From NCBI RefSeq assembly GCF_902362185.1, contig NC_044498.1, forward strand, positions 45,456,036 to 45,520,035: a stretch of 64,000 nucleotides of DNA, in the 5' to 3' direction. The DNA comes from Chanos chanos. Its lineage: Eukaryota > Chordata > Actinopteri > Gonorynchiformes > Chanidae. Below, in pieces: positions 1-12,810 of this stretch (its first letter is position 1; the number at the start of each line of letters is the position of its first letter). The translations under genes were made by a program, and so were the position numbers. Below the pieces are notes generated by a model. It did no database searches and had not been told where the DNA came from. It worked only from the letters and a program-made list of their open reading frames with translations.

Positions 1-1361
1 TGGATGAAGAGACAGACCCATTCAGCACATTTGATGATGGGGTTTGTAGTTTTTTTCCCCTGTAGAGCTAGTGGTTGTAAACAGAGAAGGCTACCTATCC
101 TCTTCTTTCAGTGTAAGGATGTCTTCCTTAGTAGCCAAAAGTACACCCTCTGATGTCTGATTTTCCAAAGAGCAAGTCCATTGACCATTTATACACACAC
201 ACACACACACACACACTCACACAAACAGTATTTTTATTAAGTTTTATTAAGTGAAACACCCACGCACTGACCACATCTGTTTTATTTCTATTATTACCTT
301 CCTCAGACATTTTATCTGTTATTCGTGTTTTGACAACTTATATCTCTCATTTGTGTCTCATATGAATGTTGTGATTTATTTAAGTTCTTTAATGGCATTC
401 AGTGTTTCTTTTAATCACTTGATGTGAATGACTAGTTTATACTTCACATGCTTCAATTGTGTGAATCTCCCTCTGATTCTGTCTGTTCGTATTATCATGG
501 GGCAGAAAGTTTACTCTCTTGAACATTTTCTATAAAGAGACTTTTAAGGAAACAGGGACCATGCATAGACAGACCGTTCACGACTTTTTTTTTTTTGGCC
601 TGATGCATATAGATTCCACCCCAAAATAAACAGACGTTTGTCGAGTTTCTCACATCTAGACAGGGCCTTGAAATTGTGTGGATATTAGCATAGGTGTGAG
701 AGACATGTACCTTTACATGTGTGTTTTGTAGTTTTATTTTTTTAACTCTTTTTTTTTCCCCATATGAAAAAAAAGAGTTCCAAGGGAACTGATTTCAGAG
801 TGACCATTCTGTTTTAATGGTTAGAGAATCTGTATAGCTTACCCTTACCGCTTTTGCATTTATTTGTATTCATACATAGATAAGCCTTTAAAGGGTTATT
901 CCAGAGAGTGCTGTCATACATAAACTATTTTGATGTTGTGTGTATCGAAGAGGCATCTGGAGTTAGTCTTTCTGTGATCTGGATTCTAACAGTAGACCAA
1001 CTGAACTAGAGTATACATACTGTATACCGAAATCTATTCACTCATTAGAGTATTCTCCTTGTGTTTGCCCTGACTGATGTCTTTTGTATTTTCTGCAAGA
1101 CACATTTGTATAAAAAATACAACTGCAACTGATATATGTTTTTGACCCACTGCAAAAAAAAAAAAAAAAAAAAACCTCACTGAAAGAAAAAAAAATTAAG
1201 TGCCTAACTTGTGGACAATCCTGTGAATACACTTTAGAACCATATCCATTTTTAAAGGAAAACTTCAGGTTTGCAGCAGGTTTAGTTGTTGGTTGCATTC
1301 TGCTAAACAAACCTTTGTACTTTTATATATATCAAAAAGGTTCATTTTCGTTTGTAATAAA
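1..1361 (+). other. 3' end of an unidentified + strand gene, mostly 3'UTR
   Basis: A canonical AATAAA poly(A) signal lies at 1356-1361, and no long ORF is present before it, so this looks like a 3'UTR. The first bases read in frame 3 as acidic coding-like sequence (DEETDPFSTFDDG) up to position 41. A small intron at about 42-111 is possible: a weak GTTTGT donor is followed by a good pyrimidine tract ending in CAG at 109-111. Joined that way the protein would end CKDVFLSSQKYTL at the TGA near 153. I do not recognise the protein. The stretch also holds a (CA)n run at 193-226 and poly(A)/poly(T) runs. The coding part is weak; the 3'UTR reading is reasonable. Confidence 0.4.
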
Positions 1362-1380
1362 ACATCTTTAAATCGAAATG

Positions 1381-1620
1381 CAGTGGTTTTGTGTGTTTGT
1401 GTGTGTGTGTGCGCACGTGAGAGAGAGAGGTTAGCAAGCAGAAGTGAACCATTTATGTGCGAGTGACACTAATCTTGACTTTCTTAACAATAATGTTTGA
1501 TTTATAGTCACATCACCAGTTGAAAATGCATGACAACGTGAGCGGTGTCGTTACGCAAATGGAAAAACTCAGTAGAACTATGAAAGGGGTAGTGTTTCTT
1601 TTTAGGAAAAATCCTGCCCC
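1381..1620. other. Intergenic space between the left-edge gene and loxl3
   Basis: This short intergenic stretch begins with a (TG)n run at about 1390-1412 followed by a GA run. I see no coding signal. The loxl3 promoter should lie at its right end, but I cannot place a clear TATA box. Confidence 0.4.
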
Positions 1621-1639
1621 TTTTTAAGTCGTGTAAAGT

Positions 1640-1942
1640 CATCTACAAGCCAGCTCCACCTCTCTTTCTCTTTCTGCCTGTCCCTTTCTCTCTCTCCATC
1701 CCTCTCACTTTAACCGCTGTCCAGCTGGCAATTTAAAGCATAAAGGACCAAAGTAATTATCTGTCATTATCTGCCTCGCTCTTTCGCTGACTTGTAAAAC
1801 TCGGCTCGATGAGTGTCCGTCTATCTGCCTGCATCTGAGCATTTTGACGAAACCATTCTTAAATTCGACAAAGGTTACATCACCGAGTATTGAAAAATAT
1901 CACCAAAACCGATATAACTTGACTCACTGTGGAAAATTTAAG
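1640..1942 (+). other. loxl3: Probable 5' noncoding exon of loxl3
   Basis: A strong donor (AAG followed by GTAAGAGG) sits at 1942/1943, with no long ORF upstream. The first coding exon of loxl3 has an acceptor at 4600-4601, only 7 nt before its ATG, so a separate untranslated leader exon is required. This is the best candidate. The 5' boundary is a guess; the region just upstream is pyrimidine-rich with no clear TATA box. The intron that follows (1943-4601) holds (CA)n at 3357-3405, a long (TG)n tract and a (CT)n tract. I see no gene inside it. Confidence 0.45.
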
Positions 1943-3356
1943 GTAAGAGGGACAATATTAATATTTATTTTCATGCTTTTATAAAACAGTCCTCCTAGTA
2001 ACGTCTCAGTTGATGTTGATGTTGGGTCAGGGAACGTGTAGGTGAATAACGGTTTGATTTGGTAATTCGCCTGCTTAAATCGATGTACCAGATCAGACAA
2101 GTGGCTGGACAGACCGTAGGCCCCTGTAATAAACAGACATATGAACGGACCTAAAAAAATATCTTTTAGACTTGTAATATGAAAGGAGGTTTTATTTCAT
2201 AACTTATTTCGTATCCCTTTTTATGGGGAAAAAAATAACTTGAGATATTGCGCTCTCTTCCAAAGTTTATTTACGTGCGTTACATTTGCTAAATCAATCA
2301 AACTTAACGGTGATTAATTAAACTGTCTTTGAGGTTCATTCATTTTCTTAGCATAATAGTGCATAATGGGTCATCCGGCAGCGAAATCCGATAAAATGAT
2401 GATATCAAATCAGTTGTGATGTTCAAAAATTAATTACTATACGCTTAAGAATAGCATTCTCACTTCAAGTCATTATCAGTGGCCTTTTTTTGGCTTTTGA
2501 TTGTATAGTATGGAGCAGGGCTCTCAAAGAAGCCTCGCTGTGTCTGTGCCCCCACTGTTTATCCATTTTTCTTTCGTAATGATATTTGAGGTTTAGAGAG
2601 GCTAAACACGTGAGGAATATAACTACCCAGTCCATTATGTAGAGTTGTTACATACTTGGGGAAAGAAGTGTCTTGTTGATTTTTTGCTAAGGATGTTTTT
2701 GTCTTGAGTTCTCTGACTGTCCGGCTGCTGAAGGGGTCTGTTTTCAATTCCGCAGCGTATGCGTGCACTTTCTTTATTTTTAGTCCATAGTTCGCCATTG
2801 CTATCGTTTGACAGAACCGCTACAAAAAGTAACAACCAAAAAGGATACGACTAAGTCATTGTTCGTCGATACTTATTATTAATCTCTGTTTTAGGACACT
2901 TCATGGTATGTTCTTCATATCGTATTTGTGAGCAGACTGGTTCTAAAAACATGTCTTTTTATTTTAAATGAGATAGCTTTTCTTTTCATGTCTTTTCTAA
3001 TAATTATGTTATTAACGAATACAAATTATTATGAGTTGGTTAGAAGAACACCAGCCTGTGTTGTATGCTCGTACGTGCACCAAGTCTTATATACAGTCAG
3101 GGCTTCCAAGTGAACATTCCTCTGCTCCCCACAGGGGCCAGACTATCCTGTCACTCACTATGTATTTTTTTTTTTTTCTTTTTACCTTCGGGTCTAGACC
3201 TTAATCTGGGATTGACTCTGTCAGTCAGTACTGTTTATTAAGCACTATGGAATTTCTAAGGGAAAGCAGAAGTCCTGGTGGGGTTCTGGAGATAAGTTTC
3301 CCACTCCTAAGCACAGTAACCTTCAGTCTTGGATCAATCCCCTGCCTCCCCAGCAC

Positions 3357-3359
3357 ACA

Positions 3360-3405
<46 letters not shown>
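3357..3405. repeat. (CA)n microsatellite in loxl3 intron 1
   Basis: Uninterrupted CA dinucleotides. Confidence 0.97.
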
Positions 3406-3406
<1 letters not shown>

Positions 3407-3739
3407 CGTACCTTAGAGCAAGTGGCTTATGTAGGAATGTATGGATAACTGGACTGTAGCTGTATTGCTCTATAGTTATGGAGTTAACTTTGTGATAACT
3501 TATATAACTTCTATCGAGTTTTTCGGCTGTCAGGAAAATAACATAACTCTATTAGACTGAGTTCCTGTAATTGTATACTGTAGGAATAATGTTTTTGATC
3601 AGCAAAAGTTATAGTCACGTAAATGAAGGTTTCTCACATCACATACACAAGGGTAGACAGGAAGTGTATAAGGCTCATCCCAAATGTCAGTGCTTCCCTG
3701 ATTAGATATTTTGGGATCATTATCCCTTCCATGAGTGTC

Positions 3740-3816
3740 GGCGTTTGCGCATGTGTGTGCACGTGTGTGTGTGTTTGCGTGTGTATACGTGTGTGTGTGT
3801 GTGTGTGTGTGTGCGT

Positions 3817-3850
<34 letters not shown>

Positions 3851-3893
3851 ATGTGCATGCGTGTGTGCGTGTTCGTGTGTGTGTGTGTGTTTG
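3740..3893. repeat. (TG)n microsatellite with interruptions in loxl3 intron 1
   Basis: A long TG/CG-interrupted dinucleotide tract. The open frames on both strands here are artefacts of it. Confidence 0.95.
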
Positions 3894-4399
3894 TGAAATA
3901 CTGCTGATTCAGTGAATCACTGGTCATGTCGGATCACCCAGTCGCATGCACTAACCCATGAGCCCATTACAATGGTGTATATTTGTATGTTTCTATGTGA
4001 ATGAAGTTTATATTTCTGTGCTGGCTGGTTTTTCGGGGCTTGAGAGAGTTATTGCAACAAAGGTAGATTTTTGATTATATTAAGTGAAAAAATATGTTTA
4101 ACTTCTGTAAGGCTTATACGTTACTGTTACGAAATCTCCCTCTGACACAGCTACATAAGTCAAAGGTCACAGGTTAGGGAAAGGACTTATAACAAAAATG
4201 CCTGTAAAAAATGGACTTCCCCTGAGACCCCTGATGTAATTAGTTACTTGGCTTCTATTTTCCACTTCCCTTTCTGAGTCATCCACTGTAAGGCAACAAA
4301 CTCACAGTAAATTTCTACTACTCTGTGTTGACAGCCCATTCTAACAGCCAGTCTGTTTATTTTTGGAGATATCCAGCAGCTGGTCTGCAGGCAGTTTGG

Positions 4400-4545
4400 C
4401 ACACACACACACACACAGGCATAGACACACTCTCTCTCACTCTCTCACTCATTCACTCACACACACACACACACACACACACACATTCACTCACGTTCAC
4501 TGACATTCACTCACACACATTTTTTGACAATATGAGAGAAAATAT

Positions 4546-4590
<45 letters not shown>
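4400..4590. repeat. (CA)n and (CT)n tracts ending at the loxl3 first coding exon
   Basis: Two CA tracts, then about 40 bp of pure CT at 4549-4588. The CT tract runs almost into the acceptor at 4600-4601 and supplies its polypyrimidine tract. Confidence 0.9.
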
Positions 4591-4591
<1 letters not shown>

Positions 4592-4608
4592 CTTTCTGCA
4601 GTTTACTA

Positions 4609-5758
4609 ATGGAGCATTCTTATTGGTGGAGTCATATTGTCACCATCTTACTAGGGGTGTGGCTTCCAGCCTGCAATGCCCAGACCACACCCACTGTACG
4701 CCCTAGTCCCTCCCCCACACCCGAAGCATCTGAGCAACTGAAGTTCCGTCTGGCCGGTCACCCCAGGAAACACAATGAGGGCCGAATAGAGGTGTTTTAT
4801 AAGGGCGAATGGGGGACCATCTGTGACGATGACTTCTCCTTATCCAATGCTCACGTGCTTTGCCGTCAGCTCGGTTTCGTCTCAGCCACAGGCTGGACTC
4901 ACAGTGCCAAGTATGGCAAGGGCACAGGTAATACACTTATACCCACACAGCACCCAGTGCATAAAGCGATTATGTGTAGTGACTGTTGAAATGGTTGTGT
5001 GTATATGTGTGTGTGTCTACGTGTAGTCCAGTGTGTGTGATTTTCTCAGGTCTAGTATATGCTACATGTCTTAACTTCAGTATGTGCTGTTTTCTCAGTT
5101 GTGTGTGGTTAATGTGTTATCAGGGAAGATCTGGCTTGATAACATGCAGTGTAGCGGCAGTGAGAAGAGTGTGTCAGCGTGTAAGTCACGTGGCTGGGGT
5201 AACAGTGACTGCACACATGATGAAGATGCAGGAGTGATCTGTAAGGATGAGAGATTGCCTGGATTTGTGGACTCCAACATTATTGAGGTACTTTAAAAGC
5301 CACACATACAGTATTGTGCCGACATATTGAATGCTATATATCAAGGTATAACTTAAACACGCACACACACACATTTTACAGGTGCAGGGCTCTGAGGTGT
5401 GAAATATTTCCCACATGGTCCTATGGTCCCACTCATTCCTGTGTTCTTCTGTTTTGCACCTGTAATGTCTTAGTGTGTGTGTGTGCGTGTGTGTGTGCGT
5501 GTGTCCGAGTGTGTGTGTGTGAGAGCGAGAGAGAGACAGAGAGAGTGAATTCCCTTTTTACCACAAGTGTAAGTGATTGACCATGCCCCAGATCCTCTGC
5601 CCCAGACAACCCCCCCCCCCCCCCTCCCACAATGCCCGTCATCTGGAAATTATTATTAAGAACAATCCTCTGCAGAACCATCCACTGCCTCTCTCTCTGT
5701 CTCTTTCTCCTCTGTCCTTACACTCCCCTCCTTTCATTTTCCTCTTTTCTTCACCTCC

Positions 5759-5840
<82 letters not shown>

Positions 5841-5881
5841 GTCTATTTATCTATCTGTCTGTCTGTCTATCTATCTGTCTG

Positions 5882-5912
<31 letters not shown>

Positions 5913-5973
5913 GTCTGTCTGTCTATTTATCTATCTGTCTGTCTGTCTATTTATCTATCTGTCTGTCGGTCGG

Positions 5974-6036
<63 letters not shown>

Positions 6037-6053
6037 GTCTGCCTGTTTGTCTG

Positions 6054-6128
<75 letters not shown>

Positions 6129-6794
6129 GTCTTTCTGCCTGTTTGTCTGTCTGTATGGCTGGCTCCTTCACTAATAAAGACTCATCGGCTCTTTCTCAGG
6201 TGCAGGTAAATGAGAACAGGGTGGAGGAAGTGCGTCTGCGACCAGTGCTTTCCATGGCAAAGCGCCGGATGCCCATAACAGAGGGAGTAGTGGAGGTGAG
6301 GTATAAAGATGGATGGGCTCAGGTCTGTGACATCGGCTGGACTCCCAAAAATTCCAGAGTCATCTGTGGCATGATGGGATTTCCCCATGAGAGGAAAGTC
6401 AACAAAAACTTCTACAAGTAAGTCCTTGTAACCCAGGCTTGAGTTGCCATGGATATGTGATGGTCTTGCGCACCCAGATGAGAGTCTGGCTGGAAAATAA
6501 ATTGTTACCTGTCTTGTTAACTTTGAAATATTTAATCCTCAAAACCCTCCATTGAAGTTTAAATTTCAGAAAGCGGAATCATGCGTTACTGACAGTGGCT
6601 GAGGATCAGAGCTCTGTGTGTGTGTGTGTGTGTGTGTGATTGTGTGTGTGTGTTTGTTTACATTTGTGGTTGGGATATTCTCACTGTGCTGTGGTAAGTT
6701 AGTGGAGGAGTGAGAGGAAGTGAAATATTCTCTTTCAGTCGTCTGAGAAATGCAGTTCAGCTCCAGAACACACACACACAATGTTTAAACACAG

Positions 6795-6828
<34 letters not shown>

Positions 6829-7263
6829 ACACACACGCACGCACACACGGGCATGCACACTACCGTCAAACACTGCCACCAGTATACTAACACAGTCTAA
6901 GTCTGAACAAGGATCAGTAGTCCTCTGTGCTCTTAGAGCAAAACATCTGATCTGGAACATATATTAAAATAACATCACCATTACACAAGCAGCACCACAA
7001 CACGTATATAGGGGTGCAAATTGTACAAAATGTCTCTGGGAGAAAGATCAGTGTCTATGTTCTGAATGGAGGGAACATTTGTGAAGGCAGAAATAGAGTA
7101 ATGATGAGAAGAAGTTTTTGCTACAGTTTCATGAGGCTAAGGCAGCAGAATGTTAGAGGAATGTCACACCCATAGGAATCCCTGTACCTTAACCCTCTGC
7201 ACATTAAACACGTGAATATACAACACACACACACACACACATACACTCACACACAGACACATA

Positions 7264-7304
<41 letters not shown>

Positions 7305-10300
7305 TCACACATATGTATACACATACACATACAGATATACATATTGTTATTATACATATTGTAGTTTTGGCAGTTTTCCATCTATTTTATGTATTTTTCA
7401 TGTATTGAATGGAAAGAACCGGCTCGGGGCATATGACCAGTTTATCGGTCCAATTATCAGCTGTCTTTGACCACAGGCACTGTCTGGGTATGTTTTGGCA
7501 AATTGTTCAGTTCTGTACTCTAATTGGACAACGAAGCGTAAGTCAAACCTGGCACTAGAATCAGGCAGGGCGATAAACACTGTGGTTTGATGGAAGAGTC
7601 AGATGAGGTCAGGCATCTGTTGATGAGAGTTTGTCTACAGCAGTTTCCTGTGCTGTACTTTTATAGAATACAGAAGGATTCCATTGCTAGTGAGTTCTCC
7701 AGCTCTAGGTACTGAACCTGAACTTCATGCACCTCAGAACCTGCCGTGTTTTAATAGTCTTTCCATTTAGATTCCTGTAACTTTTTACAGTTTCTGGAAT
7801 ATTTTCCAGAGACCATTAAATATAACACTTCATTAAGAGCGTGGTATGTTCCTGTAATCGTGAATCTGAAGTGCCAGAAAACAATTAAATACCTTTGCTT
7901 TATATTTCATTCAGCGTGACATACAGCAAAAACAGAAAAGAGCAATGCTAGTAAAAGGTTACATTGAGAGCAAGGCAAAAAAAAAAAAAGGTCACGCTGA
8001 GAGTAAAAGTAAAATTATGACTTTAAATGTTTTGAGGTGGTGGAATATATGGGTGGAAATAGATTGAACATATAAAAACTGATGAGATGAACATTCTAAA
8101 TCTCGGAAACTCTTGGCTCCCCTGACTGGTTATATAAGTTCAGTTAGGGGCTAATGTTATCGTCATGGTAAGATTACACAACCCTGCCTCTGTATGCTTT
8201 GGAATCTCAGCTATGTCTCTCGTATACTACCATGTGTGAATGACCATTGGTGTACCATAGAGTGTCTGCATTTTAAATCACTTACACAGTATCTTTGTAC
8301 AGCTGTTGATACTAAAGAATGTAGAATAAATGACAAAATATCAGCTTTTATTGGATTTGTAGGTGTTTTAAAGGGAGAAATGGAGAGAGAGTGGAGAAAG
8401 AAAGTGTGTGGGTGTGGAAAGAGAGAGAGAGAAAGAGAGAGAGACTGTGTGGGGCTATGAGTCAGACTGACCAGGTTTATTTTGTCTCCCGTTCTACAGG
8501 CATCTCACAAAGAGAGCAGCTGAGCCAAAAGGCAAAGCTAATCTAATCACAGTCAGGTACCATCCCATGAGGAGAAATCGCTCATGTTATCCTGCCAAAG
8601 AGTTCGAATTTTTTAGAATTTGCTTGTATCTCAGATGTTAGTAACAGTAGTAACATTAGTAACAGTAGTAACATTAGTGTTAGTGGTAACGATAGCAGTA
8701 GTAGCAGTAACATTAGATGCGGTGATGGCTGTCATCTTTTAATTCATTCACTAACTTTTCTTAAAGTTGCACAACCGAAGACACTATGATTTTTATGATG
8801 TCTAGCACACGTGAGCCAAAAGGGACTCCTGAAAGATATTTAATCTTCGACTATGGAGCCTCATAAAGCTCTCGTGTAATGTATAATTATATAAATAATG
8901 ATTTGTAACAGTTGGAAAAATAATGGACTCATTTGAGAACTACTTATTTTTCCCGTGGTCTCAGCATATCAAAATAGTTTTGCCTTTTACTAAATTCATT
9001 AATTTAGGAATGAATCTACAGGTTCACCGAATATTACTTCTTTCAACTTTTCAGACAGAACTTTTTGGTTTATGGAAGTGTTTGCCCAACCATAATACCA
9101 CACAATGCTACAAAAGCCAGTTGTGGAATTGAGAGCGTTGACTTTTTTTTTTTTAACACTAATTGTATGTATTAATTTGTATCATCTGCATAACCGTGGA
9201 GGGTAAATTCATGTTTGCAAATCATCTCTCCCAGTGGAAGCATGAACTGACATAGAATAGACCCTTGAGGTACTCTTCAAGCAATTCTATGGGTGTCAGA
9301 AAAAAGGATGCCTAAACAAATAAGGCATTATCTTTCCATTAAATTAAACTGAAAATAATTAAGTGCAGTACCAAAAAAAACCCAAAACAGATTATGGATT
9401 ACAATGTTATGAACCTCAGTATAAAATGCTCCACTCAAATTTAAAACATCTAACAGTGACACATGTTTGCATCAGAGGTTAGTCATCAGAGGTTAGAATT
9501 TTTTTTTTTTTTTACTTTTGTTAGAGCAGTGCTATGATTTGATCCTAAAAACTGGTATTTTTGTAAAATCATTTAAAAAGTAATTACCATTTAAGAAGTA
9601 ATTACATAGTGTTTAAATAATTCTTTTTCTAAAATTTTTGTTCGAGAAAGGGTCATTGGAAACTGGTTGGATACTTCTCTGAAAAGAACAAATACAAAAA
9701 AACATCCGACCACAAAGAGACATGCTACTGCAAGCACACAGTTCAGATCCTTAAACAAAGTTTTTGGTCAAAGCAATATGTTCAAAATATTCCTGCAGAC
9801 ATGTGGTGCTTTCGTAAATTTAGTGGAATGTGGAAACTAGAGATCTCTTTGTTTACTGTGGTTTGAAATAGTAATTTCGCAAGTATAAATGTATGTATGA
9901 ACTATGCAATTTGCATTGGAGACAAAAACTAAGGTTTGAAAATGACCGGTTTATCTCATCCGTTCCGTTGTGCAACTTTATACTCACAACTTTCTCTGTG
10001 TGTGATATTTTTCTGATCTGTCTCAGTCAATTATCTTGTAGAGAAGATACTTCAAGGTCTAACGAGTGTCCTCATGGTTTCAAAACAAAACACTTAATCA
10101 GGATTATCATAATAGAGGCATTACTGAGGCATTATGAGGACATGAGCTCATTAAACACTACATGCAAATAATACTCTCCTGGCTTTTCGTGAAGGAAATG
10201 AAAAGTCTGGAGGAGGAGTGAGAGAGAGAGAGAGAGAGAGACTGAGGGAAAGGACTCTCTCAGGAACTCATGAGGAACTCATTGACATCAACTTAGCTAA

Positions 10301-10423
10301 CTGATGAAAGTGCACTCTCTTAGACATGTAGACTTCTCTAGAACTCCTTTTTTTGTTGTTGTTAAATTTATGCTGACAATAGTATACATTAGCAATTCAT
10401 AAGTTAATACATGTCTGATCAAC

Positions 10424-10454
<31 letters not shown>

Positions 10455-10460
10455 TGTGCA

Positions 10461-10497
<37 letters not shown>

Positions 10498-11600
10498 AAC
10501 TGCTGAGTGTCTGGCTATTATGGAAAATGAAATGTTTTGGGGGCCTAATGAATGTTTACATTGCAGGCAGGAATCCAAAGCTAAAGCTAATGCTAAAGCT
10601 AGCTCTAAGTCTAAACCTGTCAACTCGGGCACAGCGAAAAGGTAACATGGGTTAAGAAGAAGAACAAAAAAACAACCCAAAGAGCCATTTTTTGCTTCTG
10701 AGCAAAATGGCTGCTGGATTTTCTCTTCTCAACAGTGATGAGAGACATGCTTGTTTTTTTGTTGTTGTTGGTGGTGGTGGGTTCTTTTTTGTTTGTTTGC
10801 TTATTGTTGTATTGTTTTTTTTTTGTTAGAGAGCAGACTAACTCATGTTGCTACGAGCTCAAGAATTCAGATATACAAACTACTGCAAGGGCAAAGTGAT
10901 AGACATGCCATTTATCAGACAGAGTCGCATGTGCCATTGTCTGTCTTTTTTTTCTGAAAGGACGTGTGGCTTATGATTCAGCTTTTGTGCTCAGAACTTC
11001 ATATACTGATAATGAGGTGGTGACAGATATCTTTCTGCCCCCCCCCCCCCCCCCACCCCCACCCCTTCAGGTTGTATGCGGAGCGACAGAAGAACTATTA
11101 CTGGGTTCACTCGGTGGCGTGTGCAGGGACAGAGGTTCACCTGGCTGCTTGTCCAATGGAGTTTAATCAGGACAATGCCACGCAAACCTGTAAAGGCGGC
11201 ATGCCGGCCGCTGTCAGCTGCGTTCCTGGGCCGCAATACACTCAAAGCAGCAGCATGAAGAAGAAGCTCAAAATTTCGGTAATGTGAACGCGTGGCAGGG
11301 TTTTTTTTCTAGGGGGATTTCTGAGGTAGAAACAATAGTTGATGATTTTAACTCTTAGAATATGAATTAGGGCCAGAATTCATGTTAGATTTGAGTGTGT
11401 AGAACAGGAATGGAATTGGAACTACCGTCCCCAGAAATCAGTTCAATGCGAATGCATGAAATTATCTCCAGTTAATAAACATACACATTTCAATTGATTC
11501 TAGGTCAGTAGGAGTCGATTTACAGTTAGGTCAAAGCTCCAATGAATGTCTGGGTTAACCATAATAGACTTTGCAGTCAAAGCAGAGACAGCCATTTGGT

Positions 11601-11639
<39 letters not shown>

Positions 11640-12165
11640 TGTGTATGTGTGTGTGTCTCTCTCTCTCTCTCTCTCTCTTCCCCTCTCTCTCTTGTGTAAA
11701 CTGTGAGTGTATGTTTTGACTGCTCTTCCCCTGTGTGTCTGTGTGCTATTGTGTGTCCCAACATACTGTACATATCTTTTATTCAATCAGTGTGTTGAGA
11801 ATGTGTGTGTGTCTGTGTGTGTGTGTGTGTGTGAGTGAGTGTGTGTGTGTGCATGCACACGCGTACACATGTGTGTTTCTGCTCTGTCTTTCTCTGAGTA
11901 AGTCTGTTTTGATTCCTCTCTTTACATGTGCATGACTGCTCTCTTTCTCTCCCCGCTGCAGAGTACCGTGCGTCTGAAGGGTGGGGCACAGTATGGAGAG
12001 GGCAGGGTGGAGGTTCTGAGGGGCAGTGAGTGGGGAACTGTGTGTGACGATCGCTGGAATCTGCAGTCAGCTAGTGTGGTCTGTAGAGAACTTGGGTTTG
12101 GGTCAGCTAAAGAAGCCTTTAACGGAGCCCGCATGGGGCAGGGTGAGTAAAAGAAACAAAGTGTG

Positions 12166-12224
<59 letters not shown>

Positions 12225-12774
12225 GCATATCTACATATGGATGTGGGTGAGGTGTAGGGAGTGAGAATATTTTTGTGTCGTATTCCACCTTGGAATTTCT
12301 GTGGTAAATTACCTTTCAATTAAGATAATGGAATGTAGGGGTCTGAGTTTCTTATCTCTTAGACCATCATGCTGGGACCATGTCTGACATCTCATTCTGA
12401 CCGAGAGGGAATTCCTCAGCCAGTAATTACAAACATTCAGGGCTTTTTTCAGGCTCTGGGTGGTTTCACTGAACTTTTAAACTTCTGAGTCATCTGTGCA
12501 GTAAGATATTCTGAATAAGACTGTATGAAAGACTGTGGTACAAACATTTGAATTTGAAGCAAACCAGACCTTTATGACAGAGAAAAAGACTGAATGATGT
12601 GTGTGGATGCATGCGCGCAAAGTGTGGACGTCTGAGAGAGAGCTGTGATATAGCTCTGTGTGGTTCTTAACAGCACACAGCGAACACAACCTTTACAGCC
12701 AAAGTACACAACAGAATCCAGGACAAATTCTGTTTGTTTGTGTGTCGGTGTGTGTCTCTGTCTGTGTGTGTTTC

Positions 12775-12810
<36 letters not shown>

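Larger units (their letters stand above)
6418..11070 (+). other. loxl3: Long loxl3 intron, no host gene seen
   Basis: This 4.6 kb intron holds (TG)n, (CA)n and (GA)n microsatellites, a trinucleotide AGT/AAC patch near 8640-8710, a LINE relic at about 9165-9690, a poly(G)/TG block at 10423-10497 and a poly(C) block at 11038-11065 abutting the acceptor. No exon-like ORF with splice sites was found. Confidence 0.7.

Noticed and set aside
2559-2835. Two minus-strand ORFs of 66-79 codons inside loxl3 intron 1
   Set aside because: No family resemblance and no splice or promoter signals.
3623-3927. Overlapping ORFs on both strands, rich in VCVCV or THTHT
   Set aside because: Pure (TG)n/(CA)n translation. 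The same applies to many short ORFs at (CA)n tracts across the window.
5577-6209. 210- and 180-codon open frames rich in YLSI
   Set aside because: They are translations of the CTAT microsatellite and have no stops because the repeat lacks them in those frames.
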